Origin: Lachnospiraceae bacterium
GTDB lineage: Bacteria; Bacillota; Clostridia; Lachnospirales; Lachnospiraceae
Reading direction: 5' to 3'
DNA: 64,000 nt
Assembly: GCA_017473115.1 (NCBI GenBank)
Contig: JAFUNC010000001.1
Location: 1 to 64,000, forward strand
Position 1 is the first letter of the stretch. Every line of letters begins with the position of its first letter. Both the position numbers and the translations under genes were made by a program. Under the pieces are notes generated by a model. The model searched no databases, was not told where the DNA came from, and was given only the letters and a program-made list of their open reading frames with translations. Positions 44,812 to 54,641 of this stretch are shown piece by piece.

Positions 44812-47800
44812 TTACTGCTTCTGTACGCCGATGGTTACGTCTTCCCCGTTGACATTCCATTCTTTTGCGCCGTCACAGTCAGCACCGTAAACGATTTCGT
44901 CTGCCAGTACTTTTACAGAGATTGCATTTTCGTTCTTTTTCACAACGTCAGCAACTCTGTCATTTCCGCTGATATAAACCTTAATATGGTCCATAACTTC
45001 AAATCCGGAATCCTTACGCATGGTCTGAACCTTGCTGATTACCTCATACATAAAGCCTTCTTCGATTAATTCTTCCGTCAGGTTGGTATCCAAAATAACA
45101 GTTACATTGTTGTCTGCTTCGGTTACATAGCCTTCTTTCTGCTTCATATCGATAAGAAGATCTTCTTCTGCGAGAGATACTTCGGTTCCGTCCACATCAA
45201 AGGTTAACGCACCCTTTTCTTTTAAAATATCCATTGCATCGTTGCCGTCAACACTGCCGAGATACTTCTGGATGCCGCCCAACTGCTTACCGTACTTAGG
45301 ACCTACGGTACGAAGCTGAGGCTTAAAAGTATAGGTGGTAAATTCTCTTACCTCATCGGTAAAGACAACCTTTTTCACATTTAATTCATCTTCGATGATT
45401 TCCTGATAAAATTCGCCCAAGGTAAAAGGAGCTTTTACAAACATGGTCGCGATAGGCTGGCGATTCTTGATGTTTGCGGTATTTCTGCATGCACGACCTA
45501 AAACTACGGTCTTTAATACCGCTTCCATATCCTCTTCCAACTTTTTATCGATCATGGATTCGTCCGCAACGGGGAAATCACATAAGTGAACACTTTCCGG
45601 TGCGTTTGCATCGATGCTGCAAACCAAGTTGCGGTAAATCTGCTCTGTCATAAAAGGAATCATGGGTGCTGCAACCTTAGAGATGGTTACAAGGGCTGTG
45701 TAAAGTGTCATGTATGCATTGATTTTATCCTGCTCCATGCCCTTAGCCCAGAAACGCTCACGGCCGCGACGCACATACCAGTTACTCATTTCATCTACAA
45801 ACTCCTGAAGTGCTCTTGCTGCTTCGGGGATGCGATAGTTTGCCAAATCATCGTCCACTTCCTTGATTACGGAATTCATCTTGGAAAGGAGCCACTTGTC
45901 CATAACCGGTAATTTATCGTATTCCAATGTATATTTGGTTGCATCAAAATTGTCGATGTTTGCATACAGAACGAAGAATGCGTAGGTATTCCAAAGAGTA
46001 CCCATGAACTTACGCTGGCCTTCCTGTACTGCCTTGCCGTGGAAACGGTTGGGTAACCAGGGAGCAGAGTTAATGTAGAAATACCAACGGATGGCATCTG
46101 CACCGTAAGTCTCCAATGCGTCGAAAGGATCAACCGCATTACCCTTGGATTTACTCATCTTCTGTCCGTTTTCATCCTGTACATGGCCCAAAACGATTAC
46201 GTTCTCGTAAGGTGCCTTATTAAATAAAAGTGTAGATTCTGCTAAAAGTGAGTAGAACCAACCTCTTGTCTGGTCAACCGCCTCAGAAATAAACTGAGCA
46301 GGGAACTGTGCCTCAAACTTATCCTTATTTTCAAAAGGATAGTGGTGCTGTGCAAAAGGCATTGCACCTGAGTCAAACCAGCAGTCGATTACTTCGGATA
46401 CACGCTTCATGGTGCCGCCACACTTCTCACAAGGGAAGGTAACTTCATCAATGAAGGGTCTGTGTAATTCCACACCGCCTTCGGGATAGTTATCGCTTAA
46501 CTGCTTTAATTCCTCGCGGCTTCCGATGGAATGCATATGTCCGCATTCGCTACATTCCCAAATGTTAAGGGGTGTACCCCAGTAACGGTTACGGGAAATA
46601 CCCCAATCCTGGATATTTTCCAACCAGTCACCGAAACGACCCTTACCGATGGATTCGGGAATCCAGTTAATGGTGTTGTTGTTACGGATTAAGTCCTCTT
46701 TTACAGCGGTCATCTTGATGAACCAAGATTCGCGTGCGTAGTAAATCAGCGGAGTATCACATCTCCAACAGTGAGGATAACTATGTTCGAATTTCGGTGC
46801 ATCGTAGAGAAGACCGTTCTTTTCAAGTTCAACCAATACATGCTTGTCCGCATCCTTACAGAAAGTTCCTGCCCAAGGAGTTTCCTTGGTCATTTCACCC
46901 TTGGAGTCAACCAACTGAACAAAAGGTAAGTCATAGTTGCGGCCTACATTGGCATCATCTTCACCGAATGCGGGAGCAATATGAACCACACCGGTACCGT
47001 CTGTCAATGTTACATAAGTATCGCAGGTTACGAAATATGCCTTTTTATTCTGCTTTGCACAGATTTCAACCGCATGGTCAAACAAAGGCTCATATTCCTT
47101 GTATTCCAAATCTTTACCGATATATGTTTCAAGGATTTCATAAGCAGGCTTGCCCTCTTCTGCTAATCTTCCGAGAACGGTGTCAAGAAGGGCTTTGGCC
47201 ATATAGTACACATTGCCGTCAGCTGCTTTTACCTTGCAGTATTCTTCATTGGGATTTACACAAAGTGCCACATTAGAAGGTAAGGTCCAAGGTGTGGTTG
47301 TCCATGCCAAAATGTATGCATCTTCGCCTTTTACCTTGAAACGGGCAATAGCGGAGCGTTCTTTTACATCTTTATAACCCTGTGCCACTTCATGAGAAGA
47401 AAGGGATGTTCCGCAACGAGGGCAGTAAGGCACAATTTTAAAACCTTTGTATAAAAGGCCCTTATTCCAGATTTCTTTCAATGCCCACCATTCGGACTCG
47501 ATAAAATCATCATGATATGTTACATAAGGATCGTCCATGTCAGCCCAGAAACCAACGGTTCCGGAGAAATCCTCCCACATACCTTTGTATTTCCAAACAC
47601 TTTCCTTACACTTACCGATAAAAGGTTCCAGACCGTATTCTTCAATCTGCTCCTTACCGTCAAGTCCCAGTAACTTTTCTACTTCAATTTCAACAGGAAG
47701 TCCATGAGTATCCCAGCCTGCTTTACGGGGAACCATATAACCTTTCATGGTTCTGTAGCGGGGAATCATGTCCTTGATAACACGTGTTAAAACGTGACCG

Positions 47801-47967
47801 ATATGAGGCTTTCCGTTTGCGGTAGGCGGTCCGTCATAAAAGGTATACGTTTCGCCTTCCTTACGGTTCTCCATACTTTTACGGAAAATATCCTGCTCTT
47901 TCCAGAAGTTCTCTACTTCTTTTTCACGCTGTACGAAATTCAAATCCGTTGCAACTTTGTTGTACAT
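44812..47967 (-). CDS. ileS: isoleucyl-tRNA synthetase
   Basis: 1051 residues, class I. HIGH motif in GKPHIGHVL (about 51-59) and KMSKSKGNAV in the catalytic core; a long CP1 editing domain with WTTTPWTLPSN lies between. The length, start region and motif form are those of type 2 (eukaryote-like) IleRS, which is generally mupirocin-tolerant. The start ATG 47967 follows AAAGGAG. A short leader with a terminator-like hairpin precedes it and no T-box is found. Confidence 0.95.
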   Translation of the reverse strand: MYNKVATDLNFVQREKEVENFWKEQDIFRKSMENRKEGETYTFYDGPPTANGKPHIGHVLTRVIKDMIPRYRTMKGYMVPRKAGWDTHGLPVEIEVEKLLGLDGKEQIEEYGLEPFIGKCKESVWKYKGMWEDFSGTVGFWADMDDPYVTYHDDFIESEWWALKEIWNKGLLYKGFKIVPYCPRCGTSLSSHEVAQGYKDVKERSAIARFKVKGEDAYILAWTTTPWTLPSNVALCVNPNEEYCKVKAADGNVYYMAKALLDTVLGRLAEEGKPAYEILETYIGKDLEYKEYEPLFDHAVEICAKQNKKAYFVTCDTYVTLTDGTGVVHIAPAFGEDDANVGRNYDLPFVQLVDSKGEMTKETPWAGTFCKDADKHVLVELEKNGLLYDAPKFEHSYPHCWRCDTPLIYYARESWFIKMTAVKEDLIRNNNTINWIPESIGKGRFGDWLENIQDWGISRNRYWGTPLNIWECSECGHMHSIGSREELKQLSDNYPEGGVELHRPFIDEVTFPCEKCGGTMKRVSEVIDCWFDSGAMPFAQHHYPFENKDKFEAQFPAQFISEAVDQTRGWFYSLLAESTLLFNKAPYENVIVLGHVQDENGQKMSKSKGNAVDPFDALETYGADAIRWYFYINSAPWLPNRFHGKAVQEGQRKFMGTLWNTYAFFVLYANIDNFDATKYTLEYDKLPVMDKWLLSKMNSVIKEVDDDLANYRIPEAARALQEFVDEMSNWYVRRGRERFWAKGMEQDKINAYMTLYTALVTISKVAAPMIPFMTEQIYRNLVCSIDANAPESVHLCDFPVADESMIDKKLEEDMEAVLKTVVLGRACRNTANIKNRQPIATMFVKAPFTLGEFYQEIIEDELNVKKVVFTDEVREFTTYTFKPQLRTVGPKYGKQLGGIQKYLGSVDGNDAMDILKEKGALTFDVDGTEVSLAEEDLLIDMKQKEGYVTEADNNVTVILDTNLTEELIEEGFMYEVISKVQTMRKDSGFEVMDHIKVYISGNDRVADVVKKNENAISVKVLADEIVYGADCDGAKEWNVNGEDVTIGVQKQ

Positions 47968-47988
47968 GATATGTACTCCTTTCTATCT

Positions 47989-48037
47989 AAAAAGCCCGAA
48001 AATGGGCGCAACTATCCCAAGGATAGACGCAGTCCAA
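47989..48037 (-). promoter_or_regulatory. short hairpin leader of ileS with terminator-like stem
   Basis: Minus strand: a GCG-CTATCC stem pairing with GGATAG-GCGC (about 48007-48032), then GCCC-ATTTTC-GGGC (47994-48007) and five T. The second stem shares bases with the first, so they may be alternative. No T-box consensus (AGGGTGGNACCGCG) is present. Confidence 0.5.
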
Positions 48038-48041
48038 ACCT

Positions 48042-48070
48042 ATTTTATCTTTGAAAGGTAGGGTTGTCAA
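48042..48070 (-). promoter_or_regulatory. ileS promoter
   Basis: Minus-strand TTGACA (48065-48070), 17 bases, TAAAAT (48042-48047). Confidence 0.8.
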
Positions 48071-48091
48071 GATAAAGGTGCGGAATTCATA

Positions 48092-48126
48092 AAAAACGCT
48101 TTGGAAACAATTCCAAAGCGTTTTTT
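48092..48126 (-). terminator. terminator of the CotH/VTC/DUF4956 operon
   Basis: AAAAACGCTTTGGAA pairs with TTCCAAAGCGTTTTT around a short loop; T-rich on minus (and on plus). Confidence 0.85.
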
Positions 48127-48152
48127 ATCGTTATCGTTTCAATATACGTATG

Positions 48153-48830
48153 TTAAATTCCCACTTCGCCGTCATGGGACATTAAGGCTACCGTATTCAC
48201 CTGTTCCAATTTTTTAATCTCTTTTACCATCTCGGCATCTTTTTCTTTTATGGATACCAAAAGAAGCAAGTCCATATTGTCCGAAGTAAGATTTCTGGAT
48301 TTTACCTTGTACTTTTTCACATAGTTACCTACCACTTCCATAATGGCATCTTCCGCATCCGGATCTTTTGCATTAATCACCAACAGTTTCGGCTCTTTGA
48401 CTGCAGGAAGGAATTCAAGCACTACCACCGCTATTGTTACAAATAATGAAACAATCAGTACTAACTCGAACAATCCTGTTCCGCAAACGATACCGGCAGA
48501 AATTGCCCAAAATAAATAAACCAAATCCATGGGATTCTTAATTGCGGTTCGAAATCTTACGATAGACAACGCACCTACCATACCGAGGGAAATCACAACG
48601 CTGGACTGAATTGCAAGAATAATTGCAGCAGTCAGCATGGTCAGTGCCACCAGCGAAATATTAAAACTTTTGGAATAAAAAGTCTTCTGCGACATCAATC
48701 GGTACACAAAATATATGTATAGTCCCACACATGCCGCAATCAGCATGGTTACGCATATATCAGTGGTTGTGATATTGGAAGCAACAAATCCTTCCAAAAA
48801 AGATTTTTTAAGTACATCTGCAAAACTCAT
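48153..48830 (-). CDS. DUF4956 membrane protein
   Basis: 225 residues with about four membrane segments in the first 135 residues and a soluble ferredoxin-like C-terminal domain. SLGMVGALSIVRFRTAIKNP is the DUF4956 signature, similar in style to MgtC/MotA-like membrane loops. It is the last gene of a three-gene set with VTC and CotH proteins; this trio is common in Clostridia and other bacteria, but the joint function is not settled. Confidence 0.9.
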   Translation of the reverse strand: MSFADVLKKSFLEGFVASNITTTDICVTMLIAACVGLYIYFVYRLMSQKTFYSKSFNISLVALTMLTAAIILAIQSSVVISLGMVGALSIVRFRTAIKNPMDLVYLFWAISAGIVCGTGLFELVLIVSLFVTIAVVVLEFLPAVKEPKLLVINAKDPDAEDAIMEVVGNYVKKYKVKSRNLTSDNMDLLLLVSIKEKDAEMVKEIKKLEQVNTVALMSHDGEVGI

Positions 48831-48858
48831 TTTTCCTCTTCCTTTTCTAATATAAAAT

Positions 48859-49557
48859 TTATAATCCTATTTTCTTCCTGCACATAACATACTTCGAAAA
48901 AGCCGTATGGCGGAGCATTGACAATTCCATCTCTCTTCGTATGAATTCCGGAAAGAATTCATCATATTTTACTTCCAGAATATGATAACCCGAAGTCAAC
49001 ACAGGCTGTAAATGTATTTCTTTCTTTCCGAATTCCTCTATTCGGCCGCCGGCTGAAATATTCCTGTCAAACGTAATTCGCACATTCCCGGCCTGATAAA
49101 CATAAGGTGTTCTTTGGTACTCTACGATTACCTTAGGCTTCATCAGTTTGGTTTTTTGCTGTGCCGCAAATTTTTGAATCAATTCCGAATCTTCTTCCCG
49201 CGGGCAATACTCTCCTTTTAAAAGGGCGTCGCACTGTTCCCTGCTTAAACGGGAGGATTCTTTGTGATTTTTACCGTTGCGCTTTTCCTTGCACTCCAAC
49301 GTAATATAATCCATATTTCCGTCATAGATGCGGATACGCATTTTCTCGCGGGCATCTACACCGTCTATATTCTCATAAAAACAACTGTTTGCAACATCAT
49401 CAAAGTATACGCTTCTTACTGTATACGTTCCCTGTTCACCCGCATGACTGTCCCGGTGACAGATATTTTTGATTCTCGCCTCAATCAATGCAAGTTGCAT
49501 ATCACTGCACAGATACTTGATTTCGTTGCGATATTTCTTTTCTATTTTATCATTCAC
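48859..49557 (-). CDS. VTC-domain (polyphosphate polymerase-like) protein
   Basis: 232 residues forming a VTC/CYTH-type tunnel domain: RNEIKYLCSD at the start, TVRSVYFDD, KMRIRIYDG, LECKEK and a late LEVKYDEF, which are the basic and acidic tunnel residues. Yeast Vtc4 domains polymerise polyphosphate; the bacterial role is inferred. It overlaps the cotH-like gene by eight bases. Confidence 0.88.
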   Translation of the reverse strand: MNDKIEKKYRNEIKYLCSDMQLALIEARIKNICHRDSHAGEQGTYTVRSVYFDDVANSCFYENIDGVDAREKMRIRIYDGNMDYITLECKEKRNGKNHKESSRLSREQCDALLKGEYCPREEDSELIQKFAAQQKTKLMKPKVIVEYQRTPYVYQAGNVRITFDRNISAGGRIEEFGKKEIHLQPVLTSGYHILEVKYDEFFPEFIRREMELSMLRHTAFSKYVMCRKKIGL

Positions 49558-51226
49558 CGATTAACTCTTCCTCCAACCAGTCTCTTCTTCCCTGAAGAAA
49601 CTCTTTTATAAAACGGAAATCTTCATCTACATTTTCCCTGCCCATCAGTACGGCTTCCATTTGAACAGACTCATAGATGGTATTTTCATATTCATCCAAA
49701 CCGTTTTCAATCAACTCATCCAGATACGGCATCAGTTCTTCCGCGTACAATTCTTTTACTGCCTCTTGAAAATCAGGTTTTGCCCACAACTGCTCACTCC
49801 AAATGGCGCGATTTACATACAGGTCTTTCGGGTCTCTTAACATTTCCTGATCACCCCACAGACTGTTTCCTATGCCCGTGTCAAAATCCCAAACCGGACC
49901 GGCATACATTTTATCCTCTCCTTCCGGCTTATAAAAGAAATAACTGGAAAAACCCGCATCAATATTCTTGCTGATTTCTTCAATCAGGTAACGCAGGGCA
50001 AACGATTCCAAATCAATATAATCCAAATAATATTTCTCATTGGAATTATAACCGTCCGGCGCATACAGGGCTTCCTCAAACTCCTGTACATACGAAGAAA
50101 TATACAACACCTGATTATAAGACGCATGCTCGGGACCCTTTACCAGTATGGGAATTCCTTCCCTCGTAATAAAACCGCTGCTCTCCAGATTATATCGGTG
50201 AATGTAAGTTTCCACTTCCAGAAGATAACCTCCCGAAATATCTGCGGGATCGTTCTCTACCAGATATCCCTTCACCGCAATCTCTCCCGGAACATTAAAT
50301 TGGCTGTACTCGTCCAGAGGAAGATCATTTAAAACCTCCATTTGCTCTTCCAAATCACCGATTTCCAACCGTCCGCTTGCCACGGTAATCTTTTCCGTCA
50401 GCAGATAACAGCCATAGTATTCATTATCGATATACAAGTCTACCCATTCCGAATCTACACTGTTTTCCAAACCGCATTCCACGGCCATATCCATAAAAAT
50501 CTTGTTTCGCATACAGGTAGCATCCAAAGCACCACCCTGTAAAACCCAGCCTCTGCCGGGAGTCATACCCAATAAAGAAACCAAACCTTCCGTTTTAAAT
50601 GTATAACTCTTCTTGGCCGCACTCCAACTGGAATTACCGCGTCCGTGAAAAGATTCCATATTACCCGCATACTCCGGTTCCCCGGTTCCGGACAGCACGG
50701 AAATCTCTCCGTTAACCATATTGGCCTTATCTTCATGCACATAGTCCATTTGCCCTTCGGTATGAATCCAAACCGAAGGAAGTGCAGAACCTTTCATAAT
50801 CTGAAACGTGACTGTCCTATCATTCACCGTAACGTTATAATCTTTATTTTCTTCGAAAACATAAGATGTAGCCGATTTCTCTTCTACCGGATTCCCTTCA
50901 AATTCAACTATGCAGTTTTCTGCTCCGGAAGAAACAACATAGACTTCCGACAAATTCATATAATCCGGAAGGAATAAGTAATTTCTTTCATCGGCATAAC
51001 CCTGCTGCATATTTACTTTGGCAATTGTATACTCCTCGCCGCGCATTTTAGTACTACTGCTAAAATCCATGCGCTGTTCAACCAGTGATATCTGCACTTC
51101 ACCCTCTGCATTATGTATATTAAGGAATATCACTGTTTTTGGGTGTTTGAATACTCCCACATACACCAGAAGAAACAAAACACTCAATACTACAAGGAGT
51201 AATGCGGCTTTTCTTTTCTCGAACAT
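49550..51226 (-). CDS. CotH-family protein kinase-like protein
   Basis: 558 residues from ATG 51226 (AGGAAAC upstream); the frame continues to 51328 without a ribosome site. Single membrane segment (about 8-27), an immunoglobulin-like stretch, and a CotH domain with FHGRGNSSW, LDATCMRNKIF and WDFDTGIG. CotH of Bacillus is a spore-coat kinase; membrane-anchored CotH proteins linked to VTC and DUF4956 are a separate, uncharacterised branch. First gene of the trio. Confidence 0.88.
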   Translation of the reverse strand: MFEKRKAALLLVVLSVLFLLVYVGVFKHPKTVIFLNIHNAEGEVQISLVEQRMDFSSSTKMRGEEYTIAKVNMQQGYADERNYLFLPDYMNLSEVYVVSSGAENCIVEFEGNPVEEKSATSYVFEENKDYNVTVNDRTVTFQIMKGSALPSVWIHTEGQMDYVHEDKANMVNGEISVLSGTGEPEYAGNMESFHGRGNSSWSAAKKSYTFKTEGLVSLLGMTPGRGWVLQGGALDATCMRNKIFMDMAVECGLENSVDSEWVDLYIDNEYYGCYLLTEKITVASGRLEIGDLEEQMEVLNDLPLDEYSQFNVPGEIAVKGYLVENDPADISGGYLLEVETYIHRYNLESSGFITREGIPILVKGPEHASYNQVLYISSYVQEFEEALYAPDGYNSNEKYYLDYIDLESFALRYLIEEISKNIDAGFSSYFFYKPEGEDKMYAGPVWDFDTGIGNSLWGDQEMLRDPKDLYVNRAIWSEQLWAKPDFQEAVKELYAEELMPYLDELIENGLDEYENTIYESVQMEAVLMGRENVDEDFRFIKEFLQGRRDWLEEELIGE

Positions 51227-51373
51227 GTTGTTTCCTATGCCGATTATCTTTCTAAAAGATAATAAAACACTCTTTCCTTTCCTGCATTTTAGCGCTCTTA
51301 TTTTACTATATCTTATATGGCAATGCAAGGCATACCTAAGATACCCGCCCTCTGCATTTTAAGATGAAAAAGG

Positions 51374-52342
51374 TTACTCCGCCTTTTCTCCGCATACCAT
51401 ACGTTCCAGTTCTTCCATACTTTCCGCTTCGTTAATCCTTCTGCGGAGTGCGGCAGAATTATGATACCCGCTTGTATACCAGGCCACATGCTGTCTCATT
51501 TCCCGGACAGCGGTATACTCGCCTTTGCATTCCAAAAGCATCTTTCCGTGACGAAGAATCATCTGTTGCATTTCTTCCATCGGCGGCTTTCCCACAACTT
51601 CTCCGGTTTCAAAATATTTTATTATATTCTGAAAAATCCACGGGTTTCCTCTGGCCGCCCGCCCAATCATAATACCGTCACAACCGGTTTCTTTCATAAG
51701 GCGTTTGGCACTTTCGCCGTCTGTTACATCGCCGTTGCCGATTACCGGAATGGATAACGCATCTTTTACCCGGCCAATGATTTCCCAATCAGCAGTTCCC
51801 GAATAAAACTGTTGTCTGGTACGTCCGTGCACCGCCACTGCCGCCGCACCGCTTTCCTGGGCAATCCGGGCAATCTCTACCGCATTGATGGAATCCTCAT
51901 CAAAACCGGCACGAATTTTAACCGTAAGAGGTTTGCAGATAGCACCTGCCACCGCCTCCACAATCTGCCCTACCAAAACAGGATTTTTCATCAAAGCACT
52001 GCCTTCGCCGTTATTTACTACCTTCGGAACCGGACACCCCATATTAATATCCATAATCTGAAAAGGCAATTCTTCAATACGCTTCGCGGCTTCTGCCATC
52101 ACATCCGGCTCGGAACCGAATAATTGCAGGGATACACAGGTTTCTCTCGGATCTATTTTCATCATATCCCAGGTTGCTTTATTATGATAGGTGATGGCTT
52201 TGGCACTTACCATTTCCATACAATTCAGTCCCGCACCCATTTCACTGCATAAAACACGAAATGGCAGGTCTGTTACTCCTGCCATGGGTGCCAAAATAAA
52301 AGGATTTTTTAAGTTTACATCTCCAATCTGTAAGGTGTTCAC
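51374..52342 (-). CDS. dusB: tRNA-dihydrouridine synthase
   Basis: 322 residues from a GTG at 52342 that has GGAGGAAAGC upstream. FMN TIM-barrel with FILAPMAGVTDLPFR, NMGCPVPKVVNNGEGSALMK (containing the catalytic Cys) and VHGRTRQQFYSG. Reduces uridines in the tRNA D-loop. It begins immediately after the coaX stop (TAGGTG), so translation is probably coupled. The subtype DusB is a likely label, not proved. Confidence 0.93.
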   Translation of the reverse strand: MNTLQIGDVNLKNPFILAPMAGVTDLPFRVLCSEMGAGLNCMEMVSAKAITYHNKATWDMMKIDPRETCVSLQLFGSEPDVMAEAAKRIEELPFQIMDINMGCPVPKVVNNGEGSALMKNPVLVGQIVEAVAGAICKPLTVKIRAGFDEDSINAVEIARIAQESGAAAVAVHGRTRQQFYSGTADWEIIGRVKDALSIPVIGNGDVTDGESAKRLMKETGCDGIMIGRAARGNPWIFQNIIKYFETGEVVGKPPMEEMQQMILRHGKMLLECKGEYTAVREMRQHVAWYTSGYHNSAALRRRINEAESMEELERMVCGEKAE

Positions 52343-53128
52343 CTAATGCTTTCCTCCGCTCTTTTGATTTTTTTCATAAATCAGGCGCAAGCCCTCTAAC
52401 GTCAACTGTCTGTCGTAGATATCAATCGCATCGGTTTCTTCACTGATAATGCTTCCCAATCCACCGGTTGCTACTACTTTTAAATTTTCAAGACCGCTTT
52501 CTTCTTTTACTTTCTTAATAATGTACTCGGTCTGTCCGATTTGCCCGTATACAAGACCGGCCTGCATACTGCTGATTGTCTCTTGGGCTAAAATCGACGC
52601 CGGTTTCTTAATTTCAATCTTCGGCAGTTTTGCGGTATCTTCCCACAAAGCCCTTGCGGAAATTTTAATACCGGGCGCAGTGATACCTGCTGCAAAAGAA
52701 CCGTCTTCCGTTACCAAATCATAAGTGGTCGCGGTGCCGAAATCCAACACAAGCACAGGACCGCCGTACTTTTCATAGGCCGCTACCGCATCCACAATAC
52801 GGTCCGCACCTACTTCTCTGGGATTCTCAGTAATGATTTTAATACCGGTTTTAATGCCGGGGCCTACAATCAAAGGCTTGGTTTCAATATAACGCTCAAT
52901 AGAACCGACCAAAGCATGCATTACATTGGGTACAACGCTGGCAATGATGGCACCCTCTATTTTCTTTTTATCAATGTTATTTAATTTGAGCAAATCACAA
53001 ATTGCCATGCCGAACTCATCAGAGGTTCTCTCTAATTTTGACATTAATTTGAATTTGACTAAAAGATTGTCGCCGTCATATACGCCGAAGTTGGTATTTG
53101 TATTACCTACGTCTACAACCAGAAGCAT
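52343..53128 (-). CDS. coaX: type III pantothenate kinase
   Basis: 261 residues from ATG 53128 (GAGG upstream; an in-frame start at 53143 precedes it). ASKHA-fold marks are [26 protein letters not shown] and [20 protein letters not shown] closes the nucleotide site. It performs the first step of CoA synthesis. Followed directly by the dihydrouridine synthase gene. Confidence 0.95.
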   Translation of the reverse strand: MLLVVDVGNTNTNFGVYDGDNLLVKFKLMSKLERTSDEFGMAICDLLKLNNIDKKKIEGAIIASVVPNVMHALVGSIERYIETKPLIVGPGIKTGIKIITENPREVGADRIVDAVAAYEKYGGPVLVLDFGTATTYDLVTEDGSFAAGITAPGIKISARALWEDTAKLPKIEIKKPASILAQETISSMQAGLVYGQIGQTEYIIKKVKEESGLENLKVVATGGLGSIISEETDAIDIYDRQLTLEGLRLIYEKNQKSGGKH

Positions 53129-53194
53129 AAGATTACCTCGCATTCATTTTGCTCTTATTGCATTTTTCAGCATTATTACCGAATTCCGTAAATT

Positions 53195-53551
53195 CTATTC
53201 TTCCACTTCCTTAAGCAGTTCTTCTATCGATTCGCCCTGCACAAAGACACGATGATAAATCTTTAAAGATTCAAAAAATTCTTGGCGGTTTCGTCTGATT
53301 TCCTGCACTAAAAGTCCACTGGAAATTTCATCGTAATAAATGTCGGTTTCGTCCGCATTGGTTTCCAGGGAAAGACTGCCGTCCTCTTCAAACACCATGG
53401 TAAAAACGCCGCCCACTTCCTCGGTAAAAAGCACGCAGATAATCTGCAACTCATCTTTTACCGCCTGAGGAAGTTTGGAAAACTGCTCATTTAAATAATA
53501 TTTCTGTTCATAAGCATTGGCTCCGCAGAGCACAACTCTTTTATCACTCAT
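53195..53551 (-). CDS. conserved small protein, DUF6145-like
   Basis: 118 residues from ATG 53551; a TTG two codons earlier is possible. The sequence [18 protein letters not shown] and [13 protein letters not shown] matches a small soluble family I remember as DUF6145 from Lachnospiraceae (name uncertain). Function is unknown. Its start overlaps the end of argF by eight bases. Confidence 0.7.
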   Translation of the reverse strand: MSDKRVVLCGANAYEQKYYLNEQFSKLPQAVKDELQIICVLFTEEVGGVFTMVFEEDGSLSLETNADETDIYYDEISSGLLVQEIRRNRQEFFESLKIYHRVFVQGESIEELLKEVEE

Positions 53552-54551
53552 TCTCAAATGCCCCCAGTGTTGCCGCCATCATCGCTTTGATGGTATGCAT
53601 TCTGTTTTCAGCCTCATCAAATACTCTTGAATATGAAGATTCAAACACTTCATCCGTTACTTCCAATTCACTCAATCCATATTTTTCACCAATCTGCTTA
53701 CCGATAGTGGTTTTATGATCATGATAAGAAGGCAGGCAATGTAAAAAGATTGCATTTTCTCCGGCATTCTTCATAACATCCATCGTAACACGATAAGGAG
53801 TCAAATCCTTAATTCTTTCTACCCATACATTATCAGGCTCACCCATGGATACCCATACATCGGTGTAGATAACATCCACATCCTTGGTACCCTCTTCCAC
53901 ATCTTCGGTAAAGCGTAAGGTTGCACCGCTTTCCTTGGCATATTCTTCGCACTGCTTAATCAATGCTTCATCAGGGAAATATCTCTTAGGCGCACAAGCG
54001 GTAAAATGCATACCCATTTTCGCGCAGGCAATCATAAGGGAATTACCCATGTTGTAGCGTGCATCACCCATGTATGTTAATTTTACGCCTTTTAAGCGGC
54101 CCAACTGTTCCTGAATGGTTAAAAGATCTGCCAGCATCTGTGTAGGATGGTATTCGTTGGTCAAACCGTTCCATACGGGTACATCGGAGCATTTCGCAAG
54201 TTCTTCTACAATAGACTGTCCGTATCCGCGGTATTCAATACCGTCGTACATACGGCTCAATACTCTTGCGGTATCCGCAATGCTTTCCTTCTTGCCAATC
54301 TGGCTAACGGAAGGATCCAAATATGTAACACCCATACCCAGGTCAAACGCAGCCACTTCAAAAGAACATCTGGTTCTGGTACTGGTTTTTTCAAAAATCA
54401 GAACGATATTTTTTCCGCGAAGGACATCCATAGGGATGCCCTTCTTCTTTTTATCTTTTAAATCTGCGGACAACTTCAGGAAATATTCAATTTCTTCCGC
54501 TGTAAAATCTTTTAAGGTTAAAAAATCGCGACCTTTTAACTGCACGCTCAT
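53544..54551 (-). CDS. argF: ornithine carbamoyltransferase
   Basis: 335 residues. Carbamoyl-phosphate motif [16 protein letters not shown], the ornithine-site region and HCLP (with the catalytic Cys) are present. It forms citrulline in arginine synthesis, or works in reverse in the arginine deiminase pathway; no arcA or arcC gene is nearby, so the biosynthetic role is more likely. GGAGGAG precedes the start. Confidence 0.95.
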   Translation of the reverse strand: MSVQLKGRDFLTLKDFTAEEIEYFLKLSADLKDKKKKGIPMDVLRGKNIVLIFEKTSTRTRCSFEVAAFDLGMGVTYLDPSVSQIGKKESIADTARVLSRMYDGIEYRGYGQSIVEELAKCSDVPVWNGLTNEYHPTQMLADLLTIQEQLGRLKGVKLTYMGDARYNMGNSLMIACAKMGMHFTACAPKRYFPDEALIKQCEEYAKESGATLRFTEDVEEGTKDVDVIYTDVWVSMGEPDNVWVERIKDLTPYRVTMDVMKNAGENAIFLHCLPSYHDHKTTIGKQIGEKYGLSELEVTDEVFESSYSRVFDEAENRMHTIKAMMAATLGAFENE

Positions 54552-54641
54552 TTTAGTCTCCTCCGTAAATACTTTTCATCCATGAATCATTTAATATAAA
54601 ATTGATAAATTCAGTCGATATGCTTATTCTCTAATACCGCT

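Noticed and set aside
47968-48070. T-box leader for ileS
   Set aside because: The leader is under 100 bases and lacks the conserved AGGGTGGNACCGCG sequence.
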